Assembly (NCBI RefSeq): GCF_019331695.1
Contig: NZ_JAHBBI010000002.1
Coordinates: forward strand, 62,001-126,000
Direction: 5' to 3'
DNA: 64,000 nucleotides
Source of the DNA: Bifidobacterium pluvialisilvae
GTDB lineage: Bacteria > Actinomycetota > Actinomycetes > Actinomycetales > Bifidobacteriaceae
The notes beneath the pieces were generated by a model. That model worked only from the letters and a program-made list of their open reading frames with translations, did not search any database and was not told where the DNA came from. Below, piece after piece: positions 43,063 to 51,753 of the stretch. Position 1 is the stretch's first letter. Each line of letters begins with the position of its first letter. The translations under genes were made by a program, and so were the position numbers.

Positions 43063-44676
43063 ATGATGAGCGGAAAACGGGGTTCGCGACTGATCGGCAT
43101 GGCCGTGGCGGTGATGGTCGGACTGGCGTCGTTCATACCGGCTTCCGCCGCACTGGCCGCCGACGGATCGACGGCATCGGATGGGACGGCATGCACGACG
43201 TCCTGCACAGGGTCCGCGGAGTCCGCACATACGGACGGTACCGCATCGGACACCACGGCCACGACGTCGAACAACACCACATCCGATGACGCGACGACCG
43301 GTGATAATGGCGACGCGAACGGCGCCACGAACAGCGGCGACCACGCGGCCGGCGACACCGATAACGGCGCGGCCGGCAGCGGCGTCGAGGCATCCAGGCA
43401 GACGACGACCACGGTGACGTTCACGGTCGACGGCAAGACCGTGACGAAAACCGTGACCTACACCGGCTCCGTCGACGTGACCGTGTCGGACGACACGCAG
43501 CTCGCCGTGCCGAAGGGCTCGGTCATCGTGGGCTGGCGGTCGTCCGAGGGCAGGGTCTATTCCTCCGACCTGCTTGGCGCGAAACTCAGCGGGGAGACGT
43601 CCGTGACGTTCACCGCCATCCTCGCCGGACAGCTGCCGGAACTGCCGAACGCCAATACGCAGCAGGTGCAGGTGCGGTTCATCCTCCCCGGCACGCTGCA
43701 TGCCATCGTCACGACGACCGTCGACCGCGGCTCCTCCTATGCGGACGTCTACGTGGCCAAGCAGGGCGACATCGAGGCGCAGTTGCCGGCCAACCTGCAC
43801 ATCACCGGATGGCGTTCCGCGTTGAAGACCTACAAGGCCGATCTTTCCGACGCCGGCACGGCCGAACACGACACCACGTTCTTCGCCATGACCGACGTGC
43901 AGCCCACGACGACGGTGGTCATGTTCTCCGTCGGCACGCTGTTCGTCACCGAGAACGCGAAAACCGGCACGCCGCTCGCGGAAGCCTACGCGGCCAAACA
44001 GGGCGCCATCAGCGCCCTTGTGCCGTTGGGATACAAGATCACCGGCTGGACCGACGAACTGACCGGCACGAAATACGCGGCGGACTTCGCCGGCGCAGGC
44101 AATACGGAAGGTTGGACCATGCATCTCGTGGCCGATTTGGCGACCACGGGCGGTTCATCGACCGACAACAGCATCCATGCGACCGTCACGTTCAACTGGA
44201 CGGATGGGGCCGGCGCCAAGCATACGAAATCCGTGACGGTGCTCAAGGGCCTGTGGCTGCTCAGCAGTGACATCCCCTCGCCCAAGGCGCCGAGCGGCAC
44301 CGTGCTCAAGGGCTGGTATGCGGCCGACGGCACGCGGTTCAATCGGTTCCTGCCGGTGCGGGCCGACGCCACGTACACGGCGCAGTGGGTGAAGATCGGT
44401 ACGACGGCTGGTAGCGGTTCGACGAACGGTTCGGGTTCGGGGTCGGGCGCCGGAAGCACGACGACCGGCGGCAACGGGTCTGCGGCCGCGAACCGTACGG
44501 CGGAGCAGCAGTGGCTGGCCGATTCGCAGGGCAAGACGCCGGTCGCCGAACAGAACGGTACATTGGCGAAGACCGGCACGGCAATCGCCGCGGTCGCCGT
44601 GGTTTCGGCCGCGCTGCTGCTCGTCGGCACCGCGTTCTCGGCGTTGAAGCGTCGCGGGTCGTCGGAATCCGAGTGA
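43063..44676 (+). CDS. Sortase-anchored surface protein with InlB-like repeats
   Basis: A 537-residue cell-wall protein. Signal peptide to about residue 33 (LIGMAVAVMVGLASFIPASAALA). Residues ~34-105 are Thr/Asp/Asn/Gly-rich. Then about five tandem beta-grasp-like units of ~65 residues with the pattern TVTFTVDGK ... VPKGSVIVGWRSSEG ... VTFTAIL; FILPGTL ... LPANLHITGWRSALK; FSVGTL ... VPLGYKITGWTDELT; FNWTDGAG ... APSGTVLKGWYAADG ... YTAQWV. These resemble degenerate InlB B-repeats. A Gly/Ser-rich spacer leads to LAKTG, a helix and a basic tail. The start is ATG 43063 or 43066 (GAGGCGAAG upstream). Function unknown; likely adhesion. Confidence 0.85.
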   Translation: MMSGKRGSRLIGMAVAVMVGLASFIPASAALAADGSTASDGTACTTSCTGSAESAHTDGTASDTTATTSNNTTSDDATTGDNGDANGATNSGDHAAGDTDNGAAGSGVEASRQTTTTVTFTVDGKTVTKTVTYTGSVDVTVSDDTQLAVPKGSVIVGWRSSEGRVYSSDLLGAKLSGETSVTFTAILAGQLPELPNANTQQVQVRFILPGTLHAIVTTTVDRGSSYADVYVAKQGDIEAQLPANLHITGWRSALKTYKADLSDAGTAEHDTTFFAMTDVQPTTTVVMFSVGTLFVTENAKTGTPLAEAYAAKQGAISALVPLGYKITGWTDELTGTKYAADFAGAGNTEGWTMHLVADLATTGGSSTDNSIHATVTFNWTDGAGAKHTKSVTVLKGLWLLSSDIPSPKAPSGTVLKGWYAADGTRFNRFLPVRADATYTAQWVKIGTTAGSGSTNGSGSGSGAGSTTTGGNGSAAANRTAEQQWLADSQGKTPVAEQNGTLAKTGTAIAAVAVVSAALLLVGTAFSALKRRGSSESE

Positions 44677-44695
44677 TGCCGCGTCCGGCGTCGCA

Positions 44696-45090
44696 TGATG
44701 GATTACTCGGCAAAACGGCTGAATTGCGGAGTAATCCATCACGATTCGTCATTATCTGATGGAGCGGGCCGCGTTTCCGCGATTTTGCGGCGTAGTCCAT
44801 CGGAAAATCGCCGAGTCGATTGTAAGAACGTTGGAATCATGCGGTTTCTTTGAGCTGGATGAACGCTAGACGATGGACCGGACTGCATTTACGCAAAAAT
44901 GCGGTCCGGTCCATCAGAATGGGACCGATATCAGTGGAACGGCCTGCATTTCGACGATTTTGCGACGTAGTCCATCATAAAAACGTCGGGGCGATTATCT
45001 AAACGTTGGAATCATGCGGTTTCTGTGGACCGGGTTGTCATTCGATGATGGACTGTGACGCATTGACGTAAAACCGCATTCCCGTCCATC
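44696..45090. repeat. Array of five GATGGA...TCCATC palindromes with direct repeats
   Basis: Imperfect palindromes, each framed by GATGGA/GTGGA and TCCATC, at 44696-44741, 44757-44801, 44872-44916, 44934-44976 and 45047-45090. The centres share GCATTT...CG..ATTTTGCG. A 20-base direct repeat ACGTTGGAATCATGCGGTTT follows units 2 and 4 (44828 and 45003). The 519-bp gap from 44677 to 45195 shows no gene. Unlike the window's other repeats it is rich in A/T within the loops. Confidence 0.75.
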
Positions 45091-45195
45091 GGACATCATG
45101 GACGAGCGGGGCTTTGTATAAGAGCTCGGCCCAATTCGCGGGGAATTACCGTATCGTCGTCTGTTTTTTTGGCTGCCGTTTCCTCGCTGTCAATC

Positions 45196-45519
45196 CTAAC
45201 TGTTGGCAATCCTTTTCGCTGCTTCGTTGTAAACGGTGTAGTCGTCGCGGACGCTGACGATGATGATGCGCATCGTATGTTCGCTCCGTTCGAGCTTATA
45301 TACGATGCGGATGCCATCGCCGCGAAGTTTGACCTTCATAAGTCCAGTGAGGTTGTTGCCACGCTTGTTGCCAGGTGGTTTGCCATAGCCGCCTTCGGTG
45401 ACTGGCAGGGGATTGGCCGAGACCTTCTCGATTGCCTTGAAGACGTGCCCGATGATCGGCTCATGCAGTGATTTGATGTCTTTCTTCGCGGCTTTGGTGT
45501 ATTTGACATCCCATTGCAT
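45196..45519 (-). CDS. RelE/YoeB-type mRNA interferase toxin
   Basis: A 107-residue basic protein of the RelE/ParE fold: WDVKYTKAAKKDIKSL at the start, GYGKPPGNKRGNNLTGLMKVKL in the middle (the loop before the central sheet), RIVYKLERSEHTMRII and a C-terminal VSVRDDYTVYNEAAKR. RelE-like toxins cut mRNA in the ribosomal A site. Arg/Lys-rich strands and the terminal Tyr are compatible with that. The ATG at 45519 (or GTG 45522) overlaps the antitoxin stop, giving translational coupling; GGAG from the antitoxin gene is the ribosome site. There is no long insertion or frameshift, so the toxin appears intact. Confidence 0.87.
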   Translation of the reverse strand: MQWDVKYTKAAKKDIKSLHEPIIGHVFKAIEKVSANPLPVTEGGYGKPPGNKRGNNLTGLMKVKLRGDGIRIVYKLERSEHTMRIIIVSVRDDYTVYNEAAKRIANS

Positions 45520-45821
45520 CACTCGAACTCCGGCTCGTATCCGTCATCGGCGGGCTTGTAGTTCTTGCCAAATACTTCCTCGCTGGAAAGCAGGGTACCG
45601 TCATCGTTCTTGAGGCGTTCCTGCGCTTCGAGATAGAGGGCGAAATTTTCTTCGGCCTCAGTGAAGCGTCGATAGTCATCGGGCGAGATGATGACGGCCG
45701 AAGGCTTGTTGTTCTTCATGACGACGACGGGGTTGCCATCCCCGACACGGTTGAATGCGCGGCTGGCTCCGCCGTGGCTGAATTCGCTGACGGGAACAAG
45801 ATTATCCAGAATCGAAGTCAT
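45519..45821 (-). CDS. Phd/YefM-type antitoxin
   Basis: A 100-residue protein. The N-terminus SILDNLVPVSEFSHGGASRAFNRV is the DNA-binding part of the Phd/YefM fold, followed by GNPVVVMKNNKPSAVIISPDDYRRF, the family core. The acidic tail (EEVFGKNYKPADDGYEPEFE) should bind and neutralise the RelE-type toxin encoded directly downstream. AAAGGAG lies six bases before the ATG at 45821, deciding against the longer frame that begins at 45863. Antitoxins of this group repress their own operon. GC is lower than in neighbouring genes, a sign of recent gain. Confidence 0.9.
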   Translation of the reverse strand: MTSILDNLVPVSEFSHGGASRAFNRVGDGNPVVVMKNNKPSAVIISPDDYRRFTEAEENFALYLEAQERLKNDDGTLLSSEEVFGKNYKPADDGYEPEFE

Positions 45822-45912
45822 GAGATGCTCCTTTATGTGCTCTTGACGATTATAAAGCATCATGATTCGAATTCAAATTTGAATCATGATAATGATTTGC
45901 GGTACAAGCCAT

Positions 45913-45946
45913 CAAAAAAGGCTCCTCTCGGAGTTGAGAGGAGCCT
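45913..45946 (-). terminator. Intrinsic terminator of ilvBN
   Basis: AGGCTCCTCTC (45919-45929) pairs with GAGAGGAGCCT (45936-45946). On the minus strand the hairpin is followed by TTTTTTGAT. It ends the ilvB-ilvN transcript. Confidence 0.92.
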
Positions 45947-46012
45947 GGTTGCAAGGAAATATCCGTCGGCACGGCAAGAAGCCGATTCGTCGATTCGCCG
46001 TGCCGATGGGAT

Positions 46013-46567
46013 TCAGCGGCCCTTGATTTCGGAGCCGACGACCTTCTCGCTCAGCGCGCGCGGGCCGCGGGTCAGCGCCACGGAACCGGAACGCACGAGT
46101 TCGATGATGCCGTAGTCGTCAAGCAGGGCCAGCAGCGAGTCGAGCTTCTCGCCGGAGCCGGTGGCCTCGATGACCAGCGATTCGGGATGCATGTCGACCA
46201 CGCGCACGCGGAACGTCTGCACGATCTCCAGCACGTCGGAACGGGTCTTCGCGTCGGCGGCCACCTTGACGAGCACGAGCTCGCGGTTCACCGTGTTCGC
46301 GGAGTCGAGGTCCACGATCTTGAGCACGTGGAGCAGCTTGTTCAGCTGCTTGATGATCTGCTCGAGCGGGATCTGGTCGACGTCGGCCGTCACCGTCACG
46401 CGGGAGATGTCCGGGCGTTCGGTGGGGGAGACGGACAGTGAGTTGATGTTGAACGCGCGGCGGGCGAACAGGCCGGAGATGCGGGCCAGCACGCCGGGGC
46501 GGTTCTCCACCAGCACGGAAAGCGTGTGACGCTGGGAGCCGGGCTGCGAAGCGGGATAGTTTGCCAT
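46013..46567 (-). CDS. ilvN: Acetolactate synthase small (regulatory) subunit
   Basis: A 184-residue regulatory subunit of acetolactate synthase, which carries valine feedback control of branched-chain amino acid synthesis. N-terminal ACT domain: HTLSVLVENRPGVLARISGLFARRAFNINSL, including the NRPGVLAR valine-site loop; then VTVTADVDQIPLEQIIKQLNKLLHV. The C-terminal half (VNRELVLVKVAADAKTR ... LVIEATGSGEKLDSLLALL) is the second ferredoxin-like domain. It lies 21 bp after ilvB on the same strand and shares its terminator. GGAAGGAAA-type ribosome site precedes the ATG. Confidence 0.97.
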   Translation of the reverse strand: MANYPASQPGSQRHTLSVLVENRPGVLARISGLFARRAFNINSLSVSPTERPDISRVTVTADVDQIPLEQIIKQLNKLLHVLKIVDLDSANTVNRELVLVKVAADAKTRSDVLEIVQTFRVRVVDMHPESLVIEATGSGEKLDSLLALLDDYGIIELVRSGSVALTRGPRALSEKVVGSEIKGR

Positions 46568-46588
46568 GATTCTACGTTTCCTTCCCTA

Positions 46589-48478
46589 TCAGTCCTGAAT
46601 GCCCTTGAGCGGCTGGACGCCGGGCTTGTACGTCACGTCGCTGTTCGAGGCGCCGGCGGCGACCATCGGCCACACCATGGCGTCCTTCCACACGCGGAAA
46701 TCGATGAGCACCGGGCGGTCGTTGATCTCGTTGGCCTTCCTGATGGCCTCCTCGGCCTGCTCCTTGGTGAACGCGCGCATACCGATGCAGCCGTATGCCT
46801 CGGCGAGCTTGACGAAGTCGGGGACGTCCATGATCTCGTCCGCGCCCTCGCCGATGACGTCGCCCTGCCTGGCCTCGCCGTCCATGAGGTTGGTGGCCGA
46901 GTAGTGGTTCTTGTAGAACAGCGTCTGCCACTGGCGGACCATGCCGTACACGGAGTTGTTGAGGATGGCGATCTTCACCGGCAGATGGTTGAAGAACAAG
47001 GCGGCGAGTTCCTCGCTCGTCATCTGGAAGCTGCCGTCACCGTCGATGAGCCACACCGGCTTCTTGCCGTCGAAGTCACGGTCGGAGCCGACCTGGGCAC
47101 CGAGCGCGGCGGGCAGGCCGAAGCCCATGGTGCCGAGGCCGCCGGAGGAGATCCACGAATGCGGCTTGTGGAAGTCGATGAACTGGGCGGCCCACATCTG
47201 ATGCTGCCCCACACCGGAGACCCAGATGGTGTCCGGAGAGGCCTGGCGGCTCAATTCCTCGACCACCCACTGCGGGGCGAGCGTGCCATCGGGGGATTCG
47301 TCGTACTGCATCGGGTACTTCTCGCGCAGGTCGTTGACGGTGTCCCACCAAGCTTCGAGGTCGGGCTTGCCGTTGATGGCCTGGTAGCGTTCGATCTCGG
47401 GGATGAGGTCGTCGAGCACGGTGGACACGTCGCCGACGATCGGCACATCGACCTGGCGGTTCTTGCCGATCTCGGCCGGATCGATGTCGATGTGGATGAC
47501 GCGGGCCGCCGGAGCGAAGTCGGGCAGCGAGCCGGTCACGCGGTCGTCGAAGCGCGCACCGATCGAGACGAGCAGATCGCACTGCTGCACGGCGCCCGTG
47601 GCGGCGATCGTGCCGTGCATGCCCAGCATGCCGAGCACGGCCGGATCGGATTCGGGCACGATGCCGCGGGCCGGAAGCGTGGTGACGATGGGCGCGCCGG
47701 TCACGTCGGACAGGCGCTTCACCTGCTCGCCGGCGTCGGAACGCACCGCGCCGCCGCCGACGTACAGCACCGGACGGTACGACTGGCCGAACAGCTTGGC
47801 GGCGTTGGAGAGCACGCGGCCGTGGGCCTTCGTCGTGGGATTGTAGCCGGGCAGGATCATGCGCTGCGGCCACGAATAGAAGAGCTCCTCCGTCTGCGCG
47901 GTCTTGGTCAGGTCGACGACTACGGGACCGGGGCGGCCGGTGCGGGCGATATGGTACGCCTCGGTGAGCACGCGCGGGATGTCCTGCGCGCTGGTGACAA
48001 GATACGAATGCTTGACGACCGGGTAGGTGATGCCGACGATATCGGCCTCCTGGAAGGCGTCGGTGCCGATGGCGTTCACGCCCACCTGGCCGGTGATGAC
48101 GACCATGGGGATGGAGTCCATGTTCGCGTCGGCGATGGCGGTCACCACGTTCGTGGCGCCCGGGCCGGACGTCACGATGCAGACGCCCACCTTGCCCGTG
48201 GCCACGGCGTAGCCCTCGGCCGCATGACCGGCCGCCTGCTCATGGCGCACCAGCACGAAACGGAACTTCGTCTCGTCGTTGATGGCGTCGTACACAGGCA
48301 GGATCGCGCCGCCGGGAAGGCCGAAGACGTCCTCGACACCAAGGTCCTCCAACGCGCGAACCACTGCCTGCGCGCCGGTCATCTTCTCCCCGTTGACGAT
48401 GCGCTTGTCCGCCGACAGCTTCTCGACGGGGCCTTTGGGTACTGCACTGAATGCCTGCAGAGGTGTGGGCAATGCCAT
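46589..48478 (-). CDS. ilvB: Acetolactate synthase large (catalytic) subunit
   Basis: A 629-residue thiamine diphosphate enzyme that joins two pyruvates to acetolactate (or pyruvate and 2-ketobutyrate) for valine, leucine and isoleucine. Seen: VEDVFGLPGGAILPVYDAI with the catalytic Glu region (RHEQAAGHAAEGYA), TSGPGATNVVTAIADANMDS, a central FAD-type domain (IGARFDDRVTGSLPDFAP), and the TPP motif GDGSFQMTSEELAAL ... NNSVYGMVRQW. GAGAGGAAG precedes the ATG at 48478. The 220-base leader between rnc and ilvB is GC-rich; no leader peptide with runs of Leu/Val/Ile codons was seen. Confidence 0.97.
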   Translation of the reverse strand: MALPTPLQAFSAVPKGPVEKLSADKRIVNGEKMTGAQAVVRALEDLGVEDVFGLPGGAILPVYDAINDETKFRFVLVRHEQAAGHAAEGYAVATGKVGVCIVTSGPGATNVVTAIADANMDSIPMVVITGQVGVNAIGTDAFQEADIVGITYPVVKHSYLVTSAQDIPRVLTEAYHIARTGRPGPVVVDLTKTAQTEELFYSWPQRMILPGYNPTTKAHGRVLSNAAKLFGQSYRPVLYVGGGAVRSDAGEQVKRLSDVTGAPIVTTLPARGIVPESDPAVLGMLGMHGTIAATGAVQQCDLLVSIGARFDDRVTGSLPDFAPAARVIHIDIDPAEIGKNRQVDVPIVGDVSTVLDDLIPEIERYQAINGKPDLEAWWDTVNDLREKYPMQYDESPDGTLAPQWVVEELSRQASPDTIWVSGVGQHQMWAAQFIDFHKPHSWISSGGLGTMGFGLPAALGAQVGSDRDFDGKKPVWLIDGDGSFQMTSEELAALFFNHLPVKIAILNNSVYGMVRQWQTLFYKNHYSATNLMDGEARQGDVIGEGADEIMDVPDFVKLAEAYGCIGMRAFTKEQAEEAIRKANEINDRPVLIDFRVWKDAMVWPMVAAGASNSDVTYKPGVQPLKGIQD

Positions 48479-48698
48479 GGCTTCCTCTCATCCTTTGGCG
48501 GCCGCATGGGCGTGGCACGCCATAATTACGTAAACGGAAACAGGATATCCCGCAGACGTGCCGTGGGGGGGAGAGGTGCTCCGAATCGCGGACACGGCGG
48601 GAGGCCTGCCGCTGCACGCTTGTGACGGCAGCGGCGACGCTATGCGCTACAGTCTAGGCGCTGGTGTCGTCCGGCCGACGGTCCGCCGGCCAATCGGC

Positions 48699-49529
48699 TC
48701 ATTTGGCGTGGGCCTTGGCCGGTTTCTCGTCCAGCACATGCCAGGCGCGTTCGGCGGCGGCGAGCTGTGCCTTGCGCTTCGACGACCCGGTGGCGGAGGC
48801 CAATTCCCTGCCGCCGTCGCCGAGCAGCACGTGCGCGGTGAACTCCAGACGGTATTCGGGGCCGCCGACCTCCATGCGGTACACCGGTTCGGGCAGCCCC
48901 ATCTTGTGGGCCTTGACGGTCAGCGACGTCTTCCAGTCGAGTGCCGGCCCGGCCTGCGTGTACTTCGCCAGTTCGCCGTCGATGAGCCCATGCACCACCG
49001 TGCGAGCCACGTCGATGCCATGCTCCACGAACACGGCGCCGATCAGCGACTCCACGACGTCGCACAGGATGGAATCCTTGTCGGCGCCGTTGTCGTCGGC
49101 CTCGCCGCGGCCGAGCAGGAGGTACGGTCCGAGATGCAGCTTCGTGCGCGCGATCTCGGCCAGCGACTCCTCGGAGACGGTCTTGGCGCGGATCCTGGCC
49201 ATCTGGCCCTCGGAAAAGTCGGGGTGGTTGAAGAACAGCGTCTCCGTGGTGACGAGCTCCAGAACGGCGTCGCCGAGGAATTCGAGACGTTCGTAATGCG
49301 GCATGCCCTCGTGTTCATGGGCGTATGAACGGTGGGTGAGCGCGCGGATGAGCAGGTCGGGGCTGATCGTGGCGCCGATGGCGTTGAGCAGTCTGGCGGT
49401 GGCGTCGCCGGGACGGTAGTCGCTGGTCGTGTCGTAGGCCACGGTATCGGATTTGATTGCGGCGTCGGTGTCGAGTCCGGTGGTACGAGCGGCGTTCTTG
49501 TCGATGTGTGCAGCGTTCTTCTTCGTCAT
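48699..49529 (-). CDS. rnc: Ribonuclease III
   Basis: A 276-residue double-strand-specific RNase that matures rRNA. The nuclease domain has the signature ERLEFLGDAVLELV (about 85-98), ALTHRSYAHEHEG before it, and CDVVESLIGAVFVEHG with the second acidic cluster. The C-terminal dsRNA-binding domain covers about 195-265 (DWKTSLTVKAHKMGLPEPVYRM ... GSSKRKAQLAAAERAW). The ATG at 49529 is preferred; the ATG at 49556 has no ribosome site. It follows rpmF on the same strand, as in many actinobacteria. The N-terminus is about 30 residues longer than in E. coli. Confidence 0.96.
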   Translation of the reverse strand: MTKKNAAHIDKNAARTTGLDTDAAIKSDTVAYDTTSDYRPGDATARLLNAIGATISPDLLIRALTHRSYAHEHEGMPHYERLEFLGDAVLELVTTETLFFNHPDFSEGQMARIRAKTVSEESLAEIARTKLHLGPYLLLGRGEADDNGADKDSILCDVVESLIGAVFVEHGIDVARTVVHGLIDGELAKYTQAGPALDWKTSLTVKAHKMGLPEPVYRMEVGGPEYRLEFTAHVLLGDGGRELASATGSSKRKAQLAAAERAWHVLDEKPAKAHAK

Positions 49530-49585
49530 AATGTCTTTCAGTCTAATTCTCGCCATGCCCGATGAACAATGAAATAAGCAATGAA

Positions 49586-49628
49586 ATACAAAACGACCTC
49601 GCCACCCGTCGATGGCGAGGTCGTTGTT
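49586..49628 (-). terminator. Intrinsic terminator of rpmF
   Basis: ACGACCTCGCCA and TGGCGAGGTCGT form a 12-bp stem (about 49594-49625); on the minus strand it is followed by TTTTGTATTTC. It separates rpmF from rnc. Confidence 0.9.
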
Positions 49629-49671
49629 TAAACCGCTTGCCAGCGTGACGCCGGAATCATCCGGCGGCCAA

Positions 49672-49866
49672 TCACTTGGCGAACTTGGACTTCACGGCGG
49701 AGCCGTACACGCGGCCGCGGAACGAACCGCAGCTGGGGCAAGCCATGTGCGGGAGCGTGCGCTCGCCGCAGTTCGGGCAGGCCACCGTAGCGGCAGCGGA
49801 AGTCTTCCAGTTGGCGCGACGCGAATGGGTGTTCGCGCGCGAAGTCTTATACTTGGGCAGTGCCAT
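49672..49866 (-). CDS. rpmF: Large ribosomal subunit protein bL32
   Basis: A 64-residue ribosomal protein beginning [18 protein letters not shown], the typical bL32 start. Two Cys pairs ([18 protein letters not shown]) form a zinc ribbon, so this is the zinc-binding (C+) form, with no sign of the zinc-free paralogue used in zinc starvation. GAGGGTCC precedes the ATG. It sits between the DUF177 gene and rnc, the usual actinobacterial and firmicute order, and has its own terminator. Confidence 0.97.
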   Translation of the reverse strand: MALPKYKTSRANTHSRRANWKTSAAATVACPNCGERTLPHMACPSCGSFRGRVYGSAVKSKFAK

Positions 49867-49998
49867 TTCGGACCCTCTGTTTCGATCGAATTTCTTATTG
49901 AGCTTAAGCCTTCGGTATTTTAGCGCACTTTGGTGACTTTGTCATCTTTCGTGGGCGAACCATCGAAGACCATGGCCGGAATCCGGCTGTCCCGACGG

Positions 49999-50652
49999 CT
50001 ATTCGGCGTCATGGCCGTCGGCATCGCCGCCCTGCTCGGCCTCAAGCTTGGCTTTCAGTCCTTCGAGCGCCGACCAGCGGATGTCGGCGACCTCGTGGCG
50101 ATGGTCGGGCTCCTCGTTGAGGTCGATGCCGCACTGCGGGCACAGGCCCTTGCAGTCGGGCCGGCACAGCGGCTTGAGAGGCAGCGATTCGACGAGGTTG
50201 TCGCGCAGCAGGGCCTCGATGTCGGCGAAGGTGTTGTTGCCGGCCAGCGGGTAGAAGTCGTCGGATTCCTCCTCGCCGGCGATGATGTCGACCTCCTCGT
50301 CGTTCCGCCCCTTGCCGCGGCGCTGCTCATGCGCGTCGGGCGCATAGGGGAAGAACGCCGTCACGTGGATGGTGTGCCGCGCGCTCAGCGGCTTGAGGCA
50401 GCGGGAGCATTCCGCGGTGACGGGCGCCGTGACCGCGCCGTTGAAGATCAGCCCGTCGACGATGGAGTCGAAGGAGCCGTCCACATGGACGTCGGCGCCC
50501 TCCCGGATGCCGATGACCTCGTCGCCGATGCCGTCGGGGGCGGGGAAGTCGTGGTCGATGGCCTTGCTCTGGCCCGGGCGGGTGGCGACCTGCGCCACGG
50601 GGATCGCCCACGGCGAGGATTCGGGATGGTTGTCGTTCATCGTATTCGTCAT
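49999..50652 (-). CDS. DUF177 (YceD) family protein
   Basis: A 217-residue protein of the DUF177 family, linked genetically to 23S rRNA metabolism and always close to rpmF. Seen: VDGSFDSIVDGLIFNGAVTAPVTAECSRC (about 55-85), then two Cys pairs: CSRCLKP and CRPDCKGLCPQCGIDLNEEPDH (about 165-187). The Cys pairs could bind zinc. An acidic/basic stretch (EQRRGKGRNDEEVD) occupies the middle. The start at 50652 is preferred (AGAAAGC upstream); ATG 50640 is in frame. It lies 133 bp before rpmF and 67 bp after the septation-protein gene on the same strand. Confidence 0.93.
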   Translation of the reverse strand: MTNTMNDNHPESSPWAIPVAQVATRPGQSKAIDHDFPAPDGIGDEVIGIREGADVHVDGSFDSIVDGLIFNGAVTAPVTAECSRCLKPLSARHTIHVTAFFPYAPDAHEQRRGKGRNDEEVDIIAGEEESDDFYPLAGNNTFADIEALLRDNLVESLPLKPLCRPDCKGLCPQCGIDLNEEPDHRHEVADIRWSALEGLKAKLEAEQGGDADGHDAE

Positions 50653-50719
50653 GCTTTCTGTCGATGTTGTCCGATGTCGTCTGTGTTGTTCGATGCCGGT
50701 GTTGTTCGACGTCGGCCGG

Positions 50720-51751
50720 TCACTGCTGCGGATAGTCGTCCGCCGAGAGGTGCGGCAGGTCCTCGGCGGCCTTGCGCTGACGTTCGGCCAGCACCGCCAG
50801 ACCGTTGTGCACGCCGTTCTGCGCCTTGGCCAGCTGGTCGCTCAGCTCGGTGAGCACGGCGGCGGAGTAGTTGTCCGCGCCCTGCGTGAGCTTGTCGGCC
50901 TTGGCCTGTGCCTTGTCGAGGATGGTGCGGGCGCGTTCGGTGGCGAGCGCCACCACGTTCTCCTGCCCGGCGAGGAACCGGGCCTGGTCGTTGGCCTCGC
51001 GGATGATGGTGGCGGCGCGGCTGTTCGCCGACGCCACGATGGCGCTGGCCTGCGACTGGGCGTTCTCCAGACGGCGTTCCGATTCGCGCATGAGTGCGGA
51101 GGCGCGTTCCAGCTGCACGGGCAGCTTGGATTTGAGCTCGTTGATGAGCGTGGTGACCTCCTCGCGGTCCACGCGGACCTGGGTGCTGTCGAAGAAGCTG
51201 GTCTTCGAGTCCTCGATGAGGCCCTCCAGCTGGTCGAGCAGGTCGTAGACGGTGGTGAACTGGTTCTTCGTGGTCAGGTCGACGTCGTCGTCATCGTCCT
51301 CCATGAGCATGCGCTGGAAGTTCTGCACGCTGGGGGCGACCGCCTGCTTGGGTTCGTTGGCGTTCGTCGAATCGTCCAGGTCGTAGGCGTATGACGCGGC
51401 CTCGGTGTCCGCCGGCCGGACGTCGGCCGTGGCGTTCGTTCCCGTCAGCGGGGCCGGCTCCGCTGACGGGAACGGGGCGGCGGCCGACTGCGCGGGAACC
51501 GCCCCCGTGCCCGTGTCGGTGTCCGCGGCGGGCGCGGCATGGGAGGCCGTGCGCGGCCGCGTGGCGATCGGCGAGGAGAAGATGCTCGGCAGCGGCCGGC
51601 GTACGGCGCTGTGCGTCGTCGTCACGTCGGACGGCTGTGCCGGCGTGTATGTGGTCTCGGTGCTGTCGAATCCGTGGATATCCGTGCGGTTGGATACCTC
51701 GGCCTCGCCGGTGTCGTCGGCGTCGTTCGTGTAATCCTTGGCGTCATCCAT
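50720..51751 (-). CDS. SepIVA/DivIVA-like coiled-coil cell division protein
   Basis: A 343-residue protein. The first ~150 residues are disordered (Thr/Pro/Ala/Asp-rich). Residues ~165-190 (FTTVYDLLDQLEGLIEDSK) begin a long coiled coil (TTLINELKSKLPVQLERASALMRESERRLENAQSQASAIVASANSRAATIIREAN-type heptads) reaching about 330, with repeated AxxxARxIL patterns seen in DivIVA/SepIVA proteins. In mycobacteria SepIVA is encoded in the same order with DUF177 and rnc, so synteny supports the call. Such proteins organise septal growth. The disordered N-terminal half is longer than in mycobacterial SepIVA. It is three bases downstream of coaD and should be cotranscribed with it. Confidence 0.75.
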   Translation of the reverse strand: MDDAKDYTNDADDTGEAEVSNRTDIHGFDSTETTYTPAQPSDVTTTHSAVRRPLPSIFSSPIATRPRTASHAAPAADTDTGTGAVPAQSAAAPFPSAEPAPLTGTNATADVRPADTEAASYAYDLDDSTNANEPKQAVAPSVQNFQRMLMEDDDDDVDLTTKNQFTTVYDLLDQLEGLIEDSKTSFFDSTQVRVDREEVTTLINELKSKLPVQLERASALMRESERRLENAQSQASAIVASANSRAATIIREANDQARFLAGQENVVALATERARTILDKAQAKADKLTQGADNYSAAVLTELSDQLAKAQNGVHNGLAVLAERQRKAAEDLPHLSADDYPQQ

Positions 51752-51753
51752 GA

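Noticed and set aside
44696-45090. Possible CRISPR or attI-like array
   Set aside because: Repeat units are imperfect palindromes with variable spacing and no spacers; no integrase is present.
48479-48698. Leader-peptide attenuator upstream of ilvB
   Set aside because: No short frame with clustered Leu/Val/Ile codons and no clear alternative hairpins were found.
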